A stretch of DNA of 64,000 nucleotides, from the NCBI GenBank assembly GCA_025716855.1, contig JAIXMQ010000084.1, positions 30,129 to 94,128 of the forward strand. Direction: 5' to 3'. Source of the DNA: Pilaira anomala (Eukaryota > Mucoromycota > Mucoromycetes > Mucorales > Mucoraceae). This document shows, one piece after another, positions 1-12,448 of the stretch. The translations under genes and the position numbers were made by a program. Each line of letters opens with the position of its first letter. The first letter of the stretch is position 1. Below the pieces are notes generated by a model, which was given only the letters and a program-made list of their open reading frames with translations, was not told the DNA's origin and made no database searches.

Positions 1-3000
1 GTGCTTCTCGTTGGACTGGTATCAAGTACGCTGGTCTTCCTTGGGAATTAGGTTTAGCTGAAACACATCAAACTCTCGTCTTGAACGATTTACGTGGTCG
101 TGTGATTGTTCAAACCGATGGTCAAATCAAGACAGGTCGTGATATTGCTATTGCCTGTTTATTGGGTGCTGAAGAATGGGGTTTTGCTACCACTCCTTTA
201 ATCGCTCTTGGTTGTACCATGATGAGAAAATGTCATTTAAATACTTGTCCTGTCGGTATCGCTACTCAAGATCCGGAATTACGTAAAAAATTCGAAGGTT
301 CTCCTGAACATGTTGTCAATTTCTTTTACTACCTTGCTGAAGAATTACGTGGTTATATGGCCAAGTTAGGCTTCCGTACTATCAATGAAATGGTAGGTCA
401 TGCTGAAAAGCTCAAGGTCAATGACTCTCTTCGTACCTTCAAGACTGCCAACCTTGATTTATCTCCTATCTTGACACCCGCTTCTTCTCTTCGTCCTAAC
501 GTATCGAACGTATGTGTCACCAAGCAAAAGCATAACTTACATGTTCGTCTTGATAACTACCTTATTGAAGAAGCTGAATCTGCTCTTTCCAACAAAGAAA
601 AGGTTTATATTGAAGCTGACGTGGTCAATACCGATCGTGCGTTAGGTACCACACTTTCTTATCATGTCTCTAAACGTCACGGAGAAGCTGGTCTTCCTGC
701 TGACACTATTCATATCAAATTGAAGGGTTCTGCCGGTCAATCCCTTGGTGCTTTCTTGGCTCCTGGTGTCTTTGTTGAATTAGAAGGTGATTCCAACGAT
801 TATGTTGGTAAGGGTCTTTCTGGTGGTCAAATCGCTATTTATCCACCCAAGAGCTCTGTCTTCAAGTCCGAAGAGAATGTGATTGTAGGTAACGTTTGTT
901 TGTACGGTGCCACAAGTGGTAAGGCCTTCTTCCGTGGTATTGCCGCTGAACGTTTCTGTGTACGTAACTCAGGTGCCTATGCTGTCTGTGAAGGTGTGGG
1001 AGATCACGGTTGTGAGTACATGACGGGTGGTCGTGTTGTTATCTTGGGTACAACCGGTCGTAATTTCGCTGCTGGTATGTCCGGTGGTATCACTTACGTT
1101 CTTGATATCGAAGGTAACTTTAAGGAGAATGTCAATATGGAATTAGTTCAACTTGAAACTGTCAATGATGAAGAACGTATTGCTGAATTACGTGACTTGA
1201 TTGAAGATCATCGTCATTACACTGGCTCTGAAATCGCTGATCGTGTTCTCAAGAACTTTAACGAGTATTTACCTAAATTTGTTATGGTCATGCCTATTGA
1301 ATACAATGCTCTTTTACAAAGAGAACGTGCTGCTAAACTTGCTGCTATCACTCCTGTTGAAAAGAAATGTACCAAGGTACATAAGAAGGTGGAACCTCAA
1401 CTTGAAGATCTTGAAGATAGTGTACTTGATGAAGAAGCTATTTTGGCTAGACGTGCTAAATTGGATAAAGTGCGTGGTTTCATGAAGTATAAGAGAAAGA
1501 CAGATAGTTATCGTAACAACAAGAAGCGTGTAGGAGATTGGGATGAAATCAATAACCGTTTAACTCGTACTGAACTTCATGAACAAGCTGCTCGTTGTAT
1601 GGATTGTGGTGTTCCCTTCTGTCAATCTGATACTGGTTGTCCCATTGGTAACATTATTCCCAAGTGGAATGAACTTGTCTATAAGGATAACTGGAAGGAA
1701 GCGCTTGATCGTCTTATGATGACTAACAATTTCCCTGAATTCACTGGTCGTGTTTGTCCTGCTGTAAGTTTTTATAGATTTAATTACATTGATAAACATA
1801 AACTAATTCATTTTTTTTTATATGTATAGCCTTGTGAAGGTGCTTGTGTTCTTGGTATCTCTGAACCTCCCGTCTCTATCAAGAGTATTGAATGTGCAGT
1901 CATTGACCGTGGTTTTGACGAAGGCTGGATTGTACCTAACGTACCTGTCAACCGTACCGGTAAGAAGGTAGCCATTATTGGTTCTGGTCCTGCCGGTTTA
2001 GCTGCTGCCGATCAATTGAACAAAGCAGGTCATTTAGTTACTGTCTATGACCGTAATGACCGTATTGGTGGACTCTTAATGTACGGTATTCCCAACATGA
2101 AACTTGACAAGAAGATCGTTCAACGTCGTGTAGATCTCTTAGCTGCAGAAGGAATCACATTTGTTTCTAATGCCAATGTAGGTGTTGATATTGACGCCAA
2201 CAGTATCCGCGAAGAAAACGATGCCTTGATTGTCGCTACTGGTGCAACCTGGCCTAGAGATCTCAAGATCCCTGGTCGTGAATCCAATGGTATTCATTTC
2301 GCTATGGAGTTCCTTCAAGCAAACACAAAGAGTTTACTTGATTCTGAACTTAAGGATGGTCAATACTTATCTGCCAAGGATAAACATGTGGTCGTGATTG
2401 GTGGTGGTGATACCGGTAATGATTGTATTGGTACATCTCTTCGTCATGGTTGTAAGTCCGTTGTTAACTTTGAGTTGCTTCCTCAACCTCCTGCTAGCCG
2501 TGATAAGCACACAAATGCTTGGCCTAAATTCCCTATGGTCTTCAAGGTAGATTATGGTCACTCTGAAGTTCAAGCTCAATTCGGTAAGGATCCTCGTGAG
2601 TACTGTGTACTCTCAAAGGAATTCATCATTCAGGATGGCGCTGTTAAGGGTATCAAGACTGTACGTGTTGAATGGACTAAGGATGATACAGGTCGTTGGG
2701 TTATGAAGGAAATTGAAGGTTCTGAACAAACTTTTGAAGCTGATCTTGTCTTATTAAGTATGGGTTTCTTGGGTCCTCAAACTGAAATTATCAAACAATT
2801 ATCAATTAAACAAGATGGTCGTTCCAACATTGAAACTCCCAAGGGTAAATACGCTACCTCCGTTGAAGGCGTTTATGCTGCTGGTGATTGTCGCCGTGGT
2901 CAATCTTTGATTGTCTGGGGTATCAATGAAGGTCGTATGTGTGCTCGTGAAGTAGATCACAAGTTAATGGGTAATACTTATTTACCTGTTACTGGTGGTA

Positions 3001-3035
3001 TTCAACAACGTATCCTTCCTGACGTTTCTCTTTAA
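1..3035 (+). CDS. GLT1: NADH-dependent glutamate synthase (GOGAT), C-terminal 988 residues, 5' end outside window
   Basis: Makes two glutamates from glutamine plus 2-oxoglutarate with NADH; this is the fused large+small-subunit form found in fungi. Exons are 1-1763 (codons start at base 3) and 1830-3035; the 66-nt intron runs GTAAGT...TATAG and is phase 0. In order one sees the end of the FMN/2-oxoglutarate domain with the 3Fe-4S cysteines (CHLNTCPVG), the beta-helix GXGXG domain, then the small-subunit-like part with Fe-S cysteines ([25 protein letters not shown]), an FAD Rossmann fold ([13 protein letters not shown]), an NAD(P) site ([12 protein letters not shown]) and the closing [14 protein letters not shown] flavin motif. 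The N-terminal amidotransferase part lies left of the window. No disabling change is seen. The next gene is convergent. Confidence 0.97.
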
Positions 3036-3973
3036 TTTCAAAAAAAAAAAAAAAACTTGTACAGCATTTATCATTTGATTTGATTTTATTCTCTTTTTTT
3101 TGCTCTTTTTTCATTTATGTATGGGGGTACATGATAAAAAAAAAAAGGGCAATCAAAGTTTATATATATATATTTTTTTTTTTCCTCTCTTCTTTTCAAA
3201 CTTTTAAATAATTAGACTCTTCCTCTCTCGATGTATTAATATTCAATAAAAAAAAATTATAATTTTTAAATTCATTTACTTTTTAGTTTTAGTTATTTGA
3301 AACAATTATTATTAGACAGTGTGCGATCTTGGTAATTACAAAAGAATTCATTCTATTAGTTATAGTCTTTTCTATACATTCTGGAAATATCATCGGTATA
3401 CTGTAACATAAAATTAATGAGGGGCCTTGGAACGACCTAATTTTCAGATGTGCTTTTTTTTTTCTTTTATAATTTTATACATATTCAAGTGGTTGCGAAG
3501 ATATTATGCATAAGTCAGTAACATTACTTGCTATTACTATAGAGTAGTTACTAGATTACGTTTTTTTTTTTTTTAATACTTGGATGAAATATAGTTGTAA
3601 TGCAACAATTTATATCTCTCTCCTTCCTTCGTCTCTCTGAAAGAAAAAACTACCGTCCCCGAGAAATATCTTATCACATATATAAGTCCCTCCCTTCTAC
3701 CAATTGAATCCGAGTTGAATCATAATGATGATCCTTTTTATCCATTATGTCCATACACACCTATAACCTTTCCTATCATAAAACGCGTTGAGCCCCCAAC
3801 CCCACCCACCTTTCCCCCCCTATTGACCCATGAGCCTACACAACACATATAACCCCCCAAACAAAAACAAAAATAAAAAATAAACAAGCAAATGTGATTG
3901 AAAACAAAAAAAAAAAGAGATAATTATATATTTTCTACAATTATATAAATCAGTATATAAAAGGATAAACAGT
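3036..3973. other. Intergenic region between two convergent genes
   Basis: Shared 3' flank of GLT1 (+) and the eS24 gene (-). It holds AT-rich DNA with poly-T/poly-A runs, AATAAA-like signals (near 3244) and a short C-rich patch near 3800-3830. No supportable gene. Confidence 0.6.
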
Positions 3974-4604
3974 TTACTCCTTTCTGGGCTTCTTGGACTT
4001 TCTGACACCACGGAACTTCTTCTCACGGTTCTTCTTTTCCTTACGTTGCTTACGACCACCCTTGGGGGCTTCAGCAAGACCAATACGGACAAGACGATGC
4101 TTGGGCTCGAACTTCTTGAGAGCTTCAACAGTATCGTAGATCAAGGCGAAACCAGTGGTCTTTCCACCACCGAAATGGGTCTTGAAACCGAAGACAGAGA
4201 CAACTTCCTTATCGGACTTGTACATCTTACCAATCTTGGTACGGAGTTCGTCCTTGGAGACGTTGGCGAGTCCAGGATGAATGACATCGACGACCATTTG
4301 CTTACGTTGGAGCAAACGGTTAGTAAGGAACTTGCGAGTTCTAATAGTGACAGCGGCGTCGGTCTATGGGTAGAATAAAAGTGTTAACTTTTTGGTTTTT
4401 TCTTTTTTTTTTTTTTTTTTTTGGTTCCTTATACATTCATTTAATTTGAATGAGAGAATAGAATGTTGAAGTGGTTTTTTTTTTTAAAAAAAAAAAAAAA
4501 ATTAAGGTGGATGTATGTATGTTTCGACTGATTTTAATAGTTTCCATTGTATCTTTTTCTCTATTCAAATTAAATGGATGCATGTTGTCTTTCTACCATA
4601 CCAT
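3974..4604 (-). CDS. RPS24: 40S ribosomal protein eS24
   Basis: Small-subunit cytosolic ribosomal protein. The main exon 4363-3974 encodes the whole body: [18 protein letters not shown], then [36 protein letters not shown], and a lysine-rich tail. The exon opens with ACC directly after a TATAG acceptor, so the start codon must lie upstream. The best fit is an ATG-only first exon at 4604-4602 followed at once by donor GTATGG (intron 4601-4364, 238 nt), giving a 130-residue protein that starts [13 protein letters not shown]. An exon carrying just the initiator codon is, to my knowledge, also known for eS24 genes elsewhere; the exact ATG here is inference, the rest is secure. Confidence 0.93.
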
Positions 4605-4751
4605 TTTGATTTATTCGAAAGAAGGCTTCCTTGGATTATGCACCTTTGAAATTAATATCCATCTCACTCGCCCGAACTCTTTTCCCTTCCCTCACACGCA
4701 CACACCACCTGAACAATCTTTTATTTTCTTAATACTATTCACCCGGACAAA

Positions 4752-4759
4752 TATTTATA
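4752..4759 (-). promoter_or_regulatory. TATA box of the eS24 gene
   Basis: TATAAATA on the minus strand, about 150 bp upstream of the proposed start codon at 4604. The surrounding 4605-4945 stretch holds no gene; it is the eS24 promoter plus the 3' flank of HOM2. Confidence 0.4.
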
Positions 4760-4945
4760 ATCCGGCCCGCTTCCATCTTATATACACCCCACGCACAAAA
4801 CACATATATCCGGCATTTAAAAAAAAAAAAAAAGACTTTCCATTCCTTCTCATGACACTTTTTTTTTGAAAATACATACAATTGAATTATAATTTATATA
4901 ATTCAAAATTTCTATTTTTATTGTTTACAGTTATTATAATATTAT

Positions 4946-6086
4946 TTAAATTAATCCCTTGGCAACAGCAATTTCAGCATTAAGAACAGAAGAACCAGCA
5001 GCACCAAGAACAGTATTATGAACCAAAAGAACAAACTTGATATGTAAAACAGGACACTTTCTAACACGACCTACAGTGACTGCTTGACCCTTCAAATTCT
5101 CGCGATCAAGACGAGGTTGAGGTCTATCTGCATCATAAGTAACTACAATAGGCTTTTGAGGAGCAGAATGACAACCCAATTTCTCTGCATCAGAGGTATA
5201 TGCCTCAAGGACCTTATATACTTCCTCCACACTAGGTGGTGCTCCATTTGCAAACTTGACAGAGACAGTCTCAAGATGACCATCCAATACAGGTACACGA
5301 GTACATGTAGCAGAAACAATTGTATCCTCAAGATGATTTAATTCCTTTTTATCACTGGAAATACCACCCAAAATCTTGGCTACTTCCCATTCCATCTTCT
5401 CTTCTTCTCCACCAATATGTGGTACTACATTATCAAGAATATCTAAACTAGGGACACCAGGGTATCCTGCACCTGAAATAGCTTGTTGTGTATTCACAAG
5501 GATATGGCTCATGGGTCCAAAGGCGTCTTGTAATGCCTTTAATGGTACAACTAATCCAGTAGTAGAACAATTGGCATTGGTGATCAAGAAACCCTTGTTG
5601 AGTTTATTGAGTGTACGTTGATGAGCAATTAAATCGAAATGATCTGAGTTTACTGTAGGTACAATCAAAGGAACACTGGGATCACGACGATAGTTCTTTG
5701 CATTAGAAAATACAGCGATATCATTCTTTAACATGGCCATTTCTGTTATAGAAATTAGTTATTATTTCTTCCTCAGTTTTTTTTTCATTGTAAATCTTAC
5801 CAATATCACCAGCAATATCAGCATCAAGTCCAGAGAAAACAACATCACAATCCTTGAAAAGATTAGCATCACATGCAGTGACGACCAACTTGGCAACATT
5901 TTCGGGAATAGGACGAGATTGTTTCCAACGTACTGCATCTTTATATTTCTTACCAGCTGAACGAGGTGAAGCTCCAAGTGCATGGATAGTAAAGATAGGA
6001 TGTTCGGCTAATAAAAGAATAAATCGTTGACCCACAGTACCGGTTGCACCAAGGATACCAACTCTCTTTGTAACTACTGCTGCCAT
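4946..6086 (-). CDS. HOM2: Aspartate-semialdehyde dehydrogenase
   Basis: Reduces aspartyl-4-phosphate to aspartate semialdehyde with NADPH, the branch step toward threonine, methionine and isoleucine; cytosolic. Exons are 6086-5801 and 5742-4946; the 58-nt intron (GTAAGA...ACAG) splits a codon to give GDIGEMAML. The product is 360 residues, the usual fungal length. Visible are the N-terminal NADP fold ([13 protein letters not shown]), the [10 protein letters not shown] segment, the catalytic cysteine in [10 protein letters not shown] (C154), and the dimerisation/catalytic region with [10 protein letters not shown]. The ATG at 6086 follows an A/T-rich leader and starts the conserved Rossmann strand after only eight residues. 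The gene is divergent from the KH-type gene across 1.5 kb. Confidence 0.96.
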
Positions 6087-7549
6087 ATTAATGTTTCTTT
6101 TTTTAAAAAAAAAAAAAATGAGTAAAGAAAAGAAGGAACTGTTCTGTTATCTGAAGCATCTACTAAATAATCGCTGGAAAAAAAAAAATCGGTTACTTTT
6201 TATTGGCTATTTGTGACTCATTATTATAACTTTTTTTTTTTTTTTTTTTTTTTTGACATGAATAGGTGGTGTGTGGAATGTTTTTTAAGAGTTTTTTTTT
6301 TTTTTCAACACTTGAACTTTTTGATGGTTGAAGCAATAAAAGCAAATATTCCATCATCGTATACAAAATTCAACTCGTCTTTTTAAGCCAAAGTATTATT
6401 TGTTTAAACATGTTTTTTTTTTATCAGATTGTTGAGCTCACAAATCATAACATTTTCGTTGATCCGTTGCTGCCGGGCTCAATTTGATCCCAGCTAGTTA
6501 CCCAATTGTTGTTTCAATTGGATGTAGTAGAGTGTAGATTGGTCTGCCTAAAGGACTTAAAATAAAACCGGATCCTCGGATCCCATACAAAAAAAAAAAA
6601 AAAAAGATTGGTCTGCCTTTCCCGTGAAAAATATATCAGTATATCATAAGAACGACCAATAATTTTATTATAGCCAAATATTTCATTGTCTACACTAATA
6701 ATAACAACAACGAAAGTGTTTATGAGAAAGGAATATAAATTTATTTTTTCAATCATTCCTCCTCTTTTTCAATTATTTATTAAGACCACAAAATCTCACT
6801 GTAAGGCTTTTCATGGCCTCTTTACATTAGTTAATAATACTTGATCCCTCTTTCTCACTCTTGGAATGATGACTTTAAATCGAAAATAACCTTAAATAAT
6901 TACACATTTAAAAGCGGGTATGGTACCTAGATATATAATCCAACACTTGGTAAATCATTATATTTCCATTATAATAATGTATTACACTAAATTAACACAA
7001 AGTTATAGTAGCTGGATGTATATACTACAAACAATTATCTTTGAAATCATATCTAAAAAAAAACAAAAAAAAAAAAACTGCCCAATATCAAGTTTTCATG
7101 CTTTTTTTTTTTTTTTTTTGAAACATGTATATACTTTTTCCCCTTTACTTAATATTTTCAATTAAAAATAAAATATGAATCTTCCTTAACCTCTATCTTT
7201 GATTTACGTATGTTATCCCTATACAAGAGATTACTTTCAAGAAAAATAAATAACTTTTTGATAATATAGTTACCTGTATAATACATGGTGTCAGTGGAAG
7301 TAAGTCGTTGTCAGTAGTAAACGCTCTTTTCTGTACAGAGTGTATGTACTGGATAGAGAAGATATTCAGTTTGATCCCGTTAGCGGTGAGGTGGTTGTCA
7401 GCGAGCGAAGCTTTTATATTTCCTTCTTATTTTAAAACATAATGCATAATAACTTGAATAAACCGTCACTGTTAAGTTGTTTGTTTTTGACAACTCTATT
7501 TTTTTTTTTTTTTTCGTTCTTTTCCTTTTCATTTATACTTTAGAATAGC
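6087..7549. other. Intergenic region upstream of HOM2 and the KH gene
   Basis: About 1.46 kb between divergent genes, rich in poly-A/poly-T. A less AT-rich patch at 7275-7410 contains TGGTGTCAG (7288-7296), which resembles a retroelement primer-binding site, but no flanking LTR pair was found. No gene supported. Confidence 0.5.
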
Positions 7550-8305
7550 ATGCAGTCTATGGATTTAGCAACATTACGAAAAATAAATGCAGAAGAAGTA
7601 CCTACACCGCCTCACCTAAGAGCGATTATACATAATAAACAGTCGAGTTGCCTTATTGGTTACCAAGGCCAAATTGCTAAACATATAACAGTAAACTTAG
7701 GAGTTAGGTTTCAAGTATACGAAACTGAGAGATCTAAATGGGGAAGACTTGTAAGTACTAGGGGTTACCCAGAAGCTCTTGGTAAAACTTGGTATTATTG
7801 CGCAAAACAACTCATTTCAAGTTTTAGGGAACACTTTGAACTAAAAAAGGTAACGAAAAATATATATATATATATATATGTCTGACCTGAATAACAAACG
7901 TTATGTACCCAGGGATTTGGAATAGACTTTGTATTTCCATCATTTTTAATTGATTTTTTTCTTTCTACTGGCGAGTTTGACTATATTACCAGGAACACCG
8001 CAATCTCTATTCTTGTGAAACATGATTGTTTGATGAGATCAACTGAACGGGTAGTTCGAATCTTGACTCGCAATAAAGACGAAGCCTCTTTAAATCAATT
8101 CAAAACCGCAGTTTATTTGTTAGCTTTAGCTGTACAAAAGAATATTACGCTTGCAATGTGTGCGCCTGGAAACGTTTTTTATAAGGAAGATCCAGAGGAT
8201 CCTCTTTGGAAGTATTGTCATGTACGAGAGATAAATGATATCTTCTTTGACGGTTCTTCATCACAAAGAACAAATGATGATGAAAAAGTTCCTCATACTG
8301 TTTAA
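7550..8305 (+). CDS. KH-type RNA-binding protein, 230 residues
   Basis: Exons are 7550-7849 and 7913-8305; the 63-nt intron (GTAACG...CCCAG) is phase 0 and carries an (AT)n run. The first half contains a KH-like module with the loop GYQG at residues 37-40, preceded by AIIHNKQSSCLI and followed by a strand (RFQVYETERSKWGRLV) and a helix, the usual alpha-G-x-x-G-alpha-beta layout. The second half (about 115-195) looks like a divergent second helical/KH module lacking a clear GxxG. No signal peptide or membrane segment is seen. A role in binding single-stranded RNA follows from the fold only; the RNA target and ortholog are not recognised. Further exons upstream of the ATG cannot be excluded. 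Confidence 0.75.
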
Positions 8306-9492
8306 AAAAAAATCATTTCCATATTATCCAAACTTTATACCACTGATCCAGTTGCAGGTTTCTCTCTTTTTTTTTTTTATACATACACAATTACATTATT
8401 AAATATAAATAAATATATATATTCAAATACAAAATAATAATAATAATACAGCTTAAGAGAGTAAAGAAAATGCAACACTAGTTATAACTTGTCAAAGTAA
8501 AACGAAAATAGTCCAATCTCTCATAAGACCTACTCCTCAGTGAACTGTGACAGTTTTCATCTAAAAAAAGTTCCTTTAAGAAATTCAGTGTTGTGTTTGT
8601 TCTGTATAAGTATTCTTCCTCCTCTTGAAAAGGTTTTCTAATGTTCCTCGTTCCAAGAATCGTTTATTCAAACAATGTCACTTAACAGTATTCTAATGCG
8701 AGTCAAAATAGTCTTGTTGTTAAACTACACCTCTCCTATTACTTCGATCTTCGTTCTCGAGTGCTTATTATAACTTTTCTTCTTTCTTTTTCGCTGTCCA
8801 GAAGGCATACTGTTTATAACTCATCCCATTCATCTTGATTATAAATGCTGATTTTTTGGCTGTTTGTTGGGTGGATCATCATGGCATATCAAGTTATTAA
8901 CTCATTCCTGCACACCGAAAAAAAAAAAGGGGTTCAATTTATAAATAGTGCTCTTATAAATGATAACTGTAATTTAAAAATAGCCATCAGATCAACTTCC
9001 CCTTCCAGAATATATAGGGTATATATATACTGCTACTTTAACTTTTTTCGTTTTGTTGTTTGTTTTGAAAAATGGCAATAGGGACTAAAAAAAATGTTCC
9101 ATTATATAATATACAAGTAAAAAAAAAAAAAAAAAGAATACACAATTTAAAACGAAAGGGCCAATATTTAAATTTCTTTCTCTTTTCATATTAGTTGTAA
9201 AACAGCATATATTAGGTTCAAACTACGCATTTTACAAATGATGATTTAAAATATGTAGAAAAAGAAGCATGTGATAATGACTGTACTTCTTGTTTACATT
9301 ATAAGTGACTTTAAATGATTTATGACTCGAGCATATATATATATAAAAGTTTTTTATTTATAATAATTCCATATAAAATAGATAAGATCTAAAATAATTA
9401 TTTGTACACAATTGTAATATTAGGTTAAACGATTATCACGAAAAACACGAGCGTAAAATCTTGTTTATGATTATTTTGGAGCCAACCACACC

Positions 9493-9527
<35 letters not shown>

Positions 9528-10868
9528 CAAACTTAAAAAAAATATACTTCCGTGTTTTGGTTTCAAAATAAGTTTTCCATGAACGTTTATTGGTTAAAGA
9601 AAGGGACTACTACCCCACATTTTTTTTTTCTTTTATCATTGCTGAGCGAAAAAAAAATCCTAATAAAAAACATTACACACACGCGACACACAGTGTTAGA
9701 CCAAATCGAATTGTCCTACATTTTATCATTTGGTCCCAAAAAAAAAACATGACTTTATTTACTTTTTATCAAAAGTTACAACACTTTTAAAAAAACCTTT
9801 TTGCCTAAATGTTACTGCCTGTGGATTAGAACAGAACAGAACATTGTAGATTAAAATAGTACTGTATCACAAGAAACATATTTTTAAATAACGGTAAAAA
9901 AAAAAGACCGCAATTAAACAGTGAGAAAGAGAGAGAAAAAGAGAGAGAAACAAGATACTTTTTAGTTGTGACATGAATTGATAGATTTGTCATTGTTTCA
10001 AGGTAATGTAAGAGGGTTTTCTCCGTTATTATAAAATATAGATAAACTAGAAAAATAACTGTGTACCTATAGTTTTTTTTTTTAAGGTTTAGAGGTGTAG
10101 ACATGTCTTTTTTTTTTTTCTGTTTCAAAAAAAGTAGGTAGTGCCAATTTAAATCTAAAATTGAAAGGATTTTATAAAATACTTTGTCTCTTCTTTGCAT
10201 TTTATTGCTTCCACAGTAACCCAATTACGAGTCTTTCCACTCCCCCCCCCCCCCACAAATTAGAATAAATGAGAAAAGTTTTTCGGTATTAACCTAGTAT
10301 GTAACTGAACCATATTTTTTTTTTTTGTCAAACCATAAATTTATTGCAGCACAAAAAGAGAGTGATTGAGTCTGTGCAGTAACCGCGGGGAGGGGGGGGG
10401 GAGGGAGACAAAAAAGTAAAAAAGTCTGGGTCTTATTTATAGCTTTGTGAGATGCTGCTATTTACTTCTATAATAAAAAACCTTCGTCATTTTTCTCTCT
10501 TTCTCTCTTTAAAGTACTCACTAGAGACAAAATAATCTGTTTGTAACTTTTTAGGCTTTTTTTTTTTACAAATGATCATTTAAGATCAAGATACGTTTTT
10601 TGTTCTAGATCTATATTAAACAAAAGGGAAAAGACCCCCCTTTTTTATTGTAATAATTCATTATCGGCTAAAAACAAACTGAGTTTATCTTTTTTTTTTT
10701 GTGTGTGTAACTACTGGCTTATTTGTTTAGGAACGAAAATTTTTTATAAAAAATGACGGTGAAATGTTCGGCAGACTTGTTATTGGATTAAATTATCTGT
10801 TTTGTAAAAAAAAAAGAAGGTTTTACAAAGTTGATCGGTTTTTGTATTTTTTTTTTTAACTTGTAAAA

Positions 10869-10912
10869 TATGTGCGTGTGTGTATTGTGTGTGTGTGTGT
10901 GTGTGTGTGTGC
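10869..10912. repeat. (GT)n microsatellite
   Basis: Alternating TG with minor interruptions, followed by a second GT/GA-rich patch at 11034-11065. Confidence 0.85.
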
Positions 10913-12348
10913 CCTTCTTTTTATCTCCCCCAGGTTTTGATAGCTTACTGTACCCTTCTTGGCTGAAAAAAGGGTTATTTTCAGAAAAAAAAAAGGGGAA
11001 AAGGAAATACATTGACCGGGAATTTAAATTGTCATGTGTGTGTGTATATGTGTGTGAGAGAGAGAGTTATATTGTATTTAATAAAATAAAAAAAAAAGTA
11101 GGTTGATATTAGATTTAAATTAATAAGAAATTTTTTAACATTTTATAGAAAGGAATGAAAAAAAAAAAATGTAAAAGATATGTATGATGCGCTTTCAAAG
11201 TAAACAAGTTTTTATTGTTAAGTAGCATTTATAATTGATGAATTTCATCAGACGATAATAATTCATTTTGAAGTTGGTTGTACAGATTTTGTAGTGTCTT
11301 TTTTCGGACATCTTGTGTTCATTTTCCACATGGGAACAGGTGTAATGTAACTAAGATACTATTTTAGGAGTATGATCAACGCGTAAAAAAGCGAGAAAGA
11401 GATTTTAAATGAGTAAAATAAAACTTTACAATGTTATGTATATTAGAATGCTATATAGTTTTATTCAGGTCCAAAGATCAATCAAACTTGCATTTAATAT
11501 ATATATATAAACAATTGAAATCGAAAGAAAGATAAATCGGTCTGCTGCATCACATGAGCTATATATACGTAATAAAAACATGATTTTTATAATACAATTA
11601 GAGTCAAAATGAATCACTTTTATGAGTATGATTTCCCTTGTTCCTGAAAAAAAAAAAAAGATATACTAACAAAGTTTCTGTCTTGAAAGAATAGGCTTAA
11701 ATAAAAAAAAAACATTCTTTCTCCGTTAAAGGGAGATTACATAAAAAAACTCTTTTCGGCCATTCACGGAAAAAGTTCGGAACACCAAACTATATTCGAT
11801 TCTAAAAATTAAAAAAAGTATGAAATTATAAGTTCAAAACACATCGAATTTAGAGTTGATCTTTTTGTAAATTAACCTATTTTTATAATGTCAAACTAGA
11901 ATTACGCGTAATTTATCGGTTATCGCTATAGACTTGATAATTTCATTTTTCACTGTTACACACATCCGTCACAAAACTAATATTTTTTGGGTTTTTTTTT
12001 TTTTCTTCAAGCTCAATTTGAATCCTTTTCTTTAAATCTCCGATATGCCTTATAACAACAATTTGATAATTTTTTTTTTTTTTTCTTCTCTCTTTTTCTT
12101 CTCTGATTATTCAAATAGATCAAAAAGTATTTTTTTTTACACTATACAACATATTAGACACTATTTTTTTTTTATTAAAAAAAAAAAAACTATTTTTGCA
12201 ACGTCAAAATTTAATTCTATAAACATTTCATTTTTTGACATTTTATGATCCAAACATATCCAGCGTACGAGATTATTGACATCCATTGAAACAATATCTC
12301 GCTCAATTTAATTATATACATTTATAACGAACAACATTTTAAATACAC

Positions 12349-12413
12349 ACCCACGCACACACACACACACACACGCACACACACACGCACACACACACAC
12401 ACCCACACACACA
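12349..12413. repeat. (CA)n microsatellite in the leader of the next gene
   Basis: About 65 bp of CA/CG/CC dinucleotides ending about 36 bp before the ATG at 12449, so it probably lies in the 5' untranslated leader or core promoter of that gene. Confidence 0.85.
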
Positions 12414-12448
12414 AATCATCTAAACCAAAATTATCTAACAATAACATC

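Larger units (their letters stand above)
8306..12448. other. Gene-poor, repeat-rich intergenic region (4.1 kb)
   Basis: AT-rich DNA dominated by homopolymers: a T-run near 9500-9527, a C11 run at about 10242-10252, a G-rich patch at 10387-10402, (GT)n at 10869-10912 and (CA)n at 12349-12413. The only hint of coding is a minus-strand start at 8808-8806 opening a short basic frame (MPSGQRKRKKKSYNKHSRTK) and a separate open stretch at about 8665-8484; I could not join them convincingly. The last part is promoter/leader of the DUF8032-type gene. Confidence 0.5.

Noticed and set aside
3820..4128. Minus-strand frame of 102 codons
   Set aside because: Out-of-frame shadow of the eS24 exon running into non-coding poly-A/T DNA.
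7283..7410. TGGTGTCAG and following sequence as an LTR-retrotransposon primer-binding site
   Set aside because: No matching LTR pair, gag or pol sequence is visible around it; one 9-nt match is not enough.
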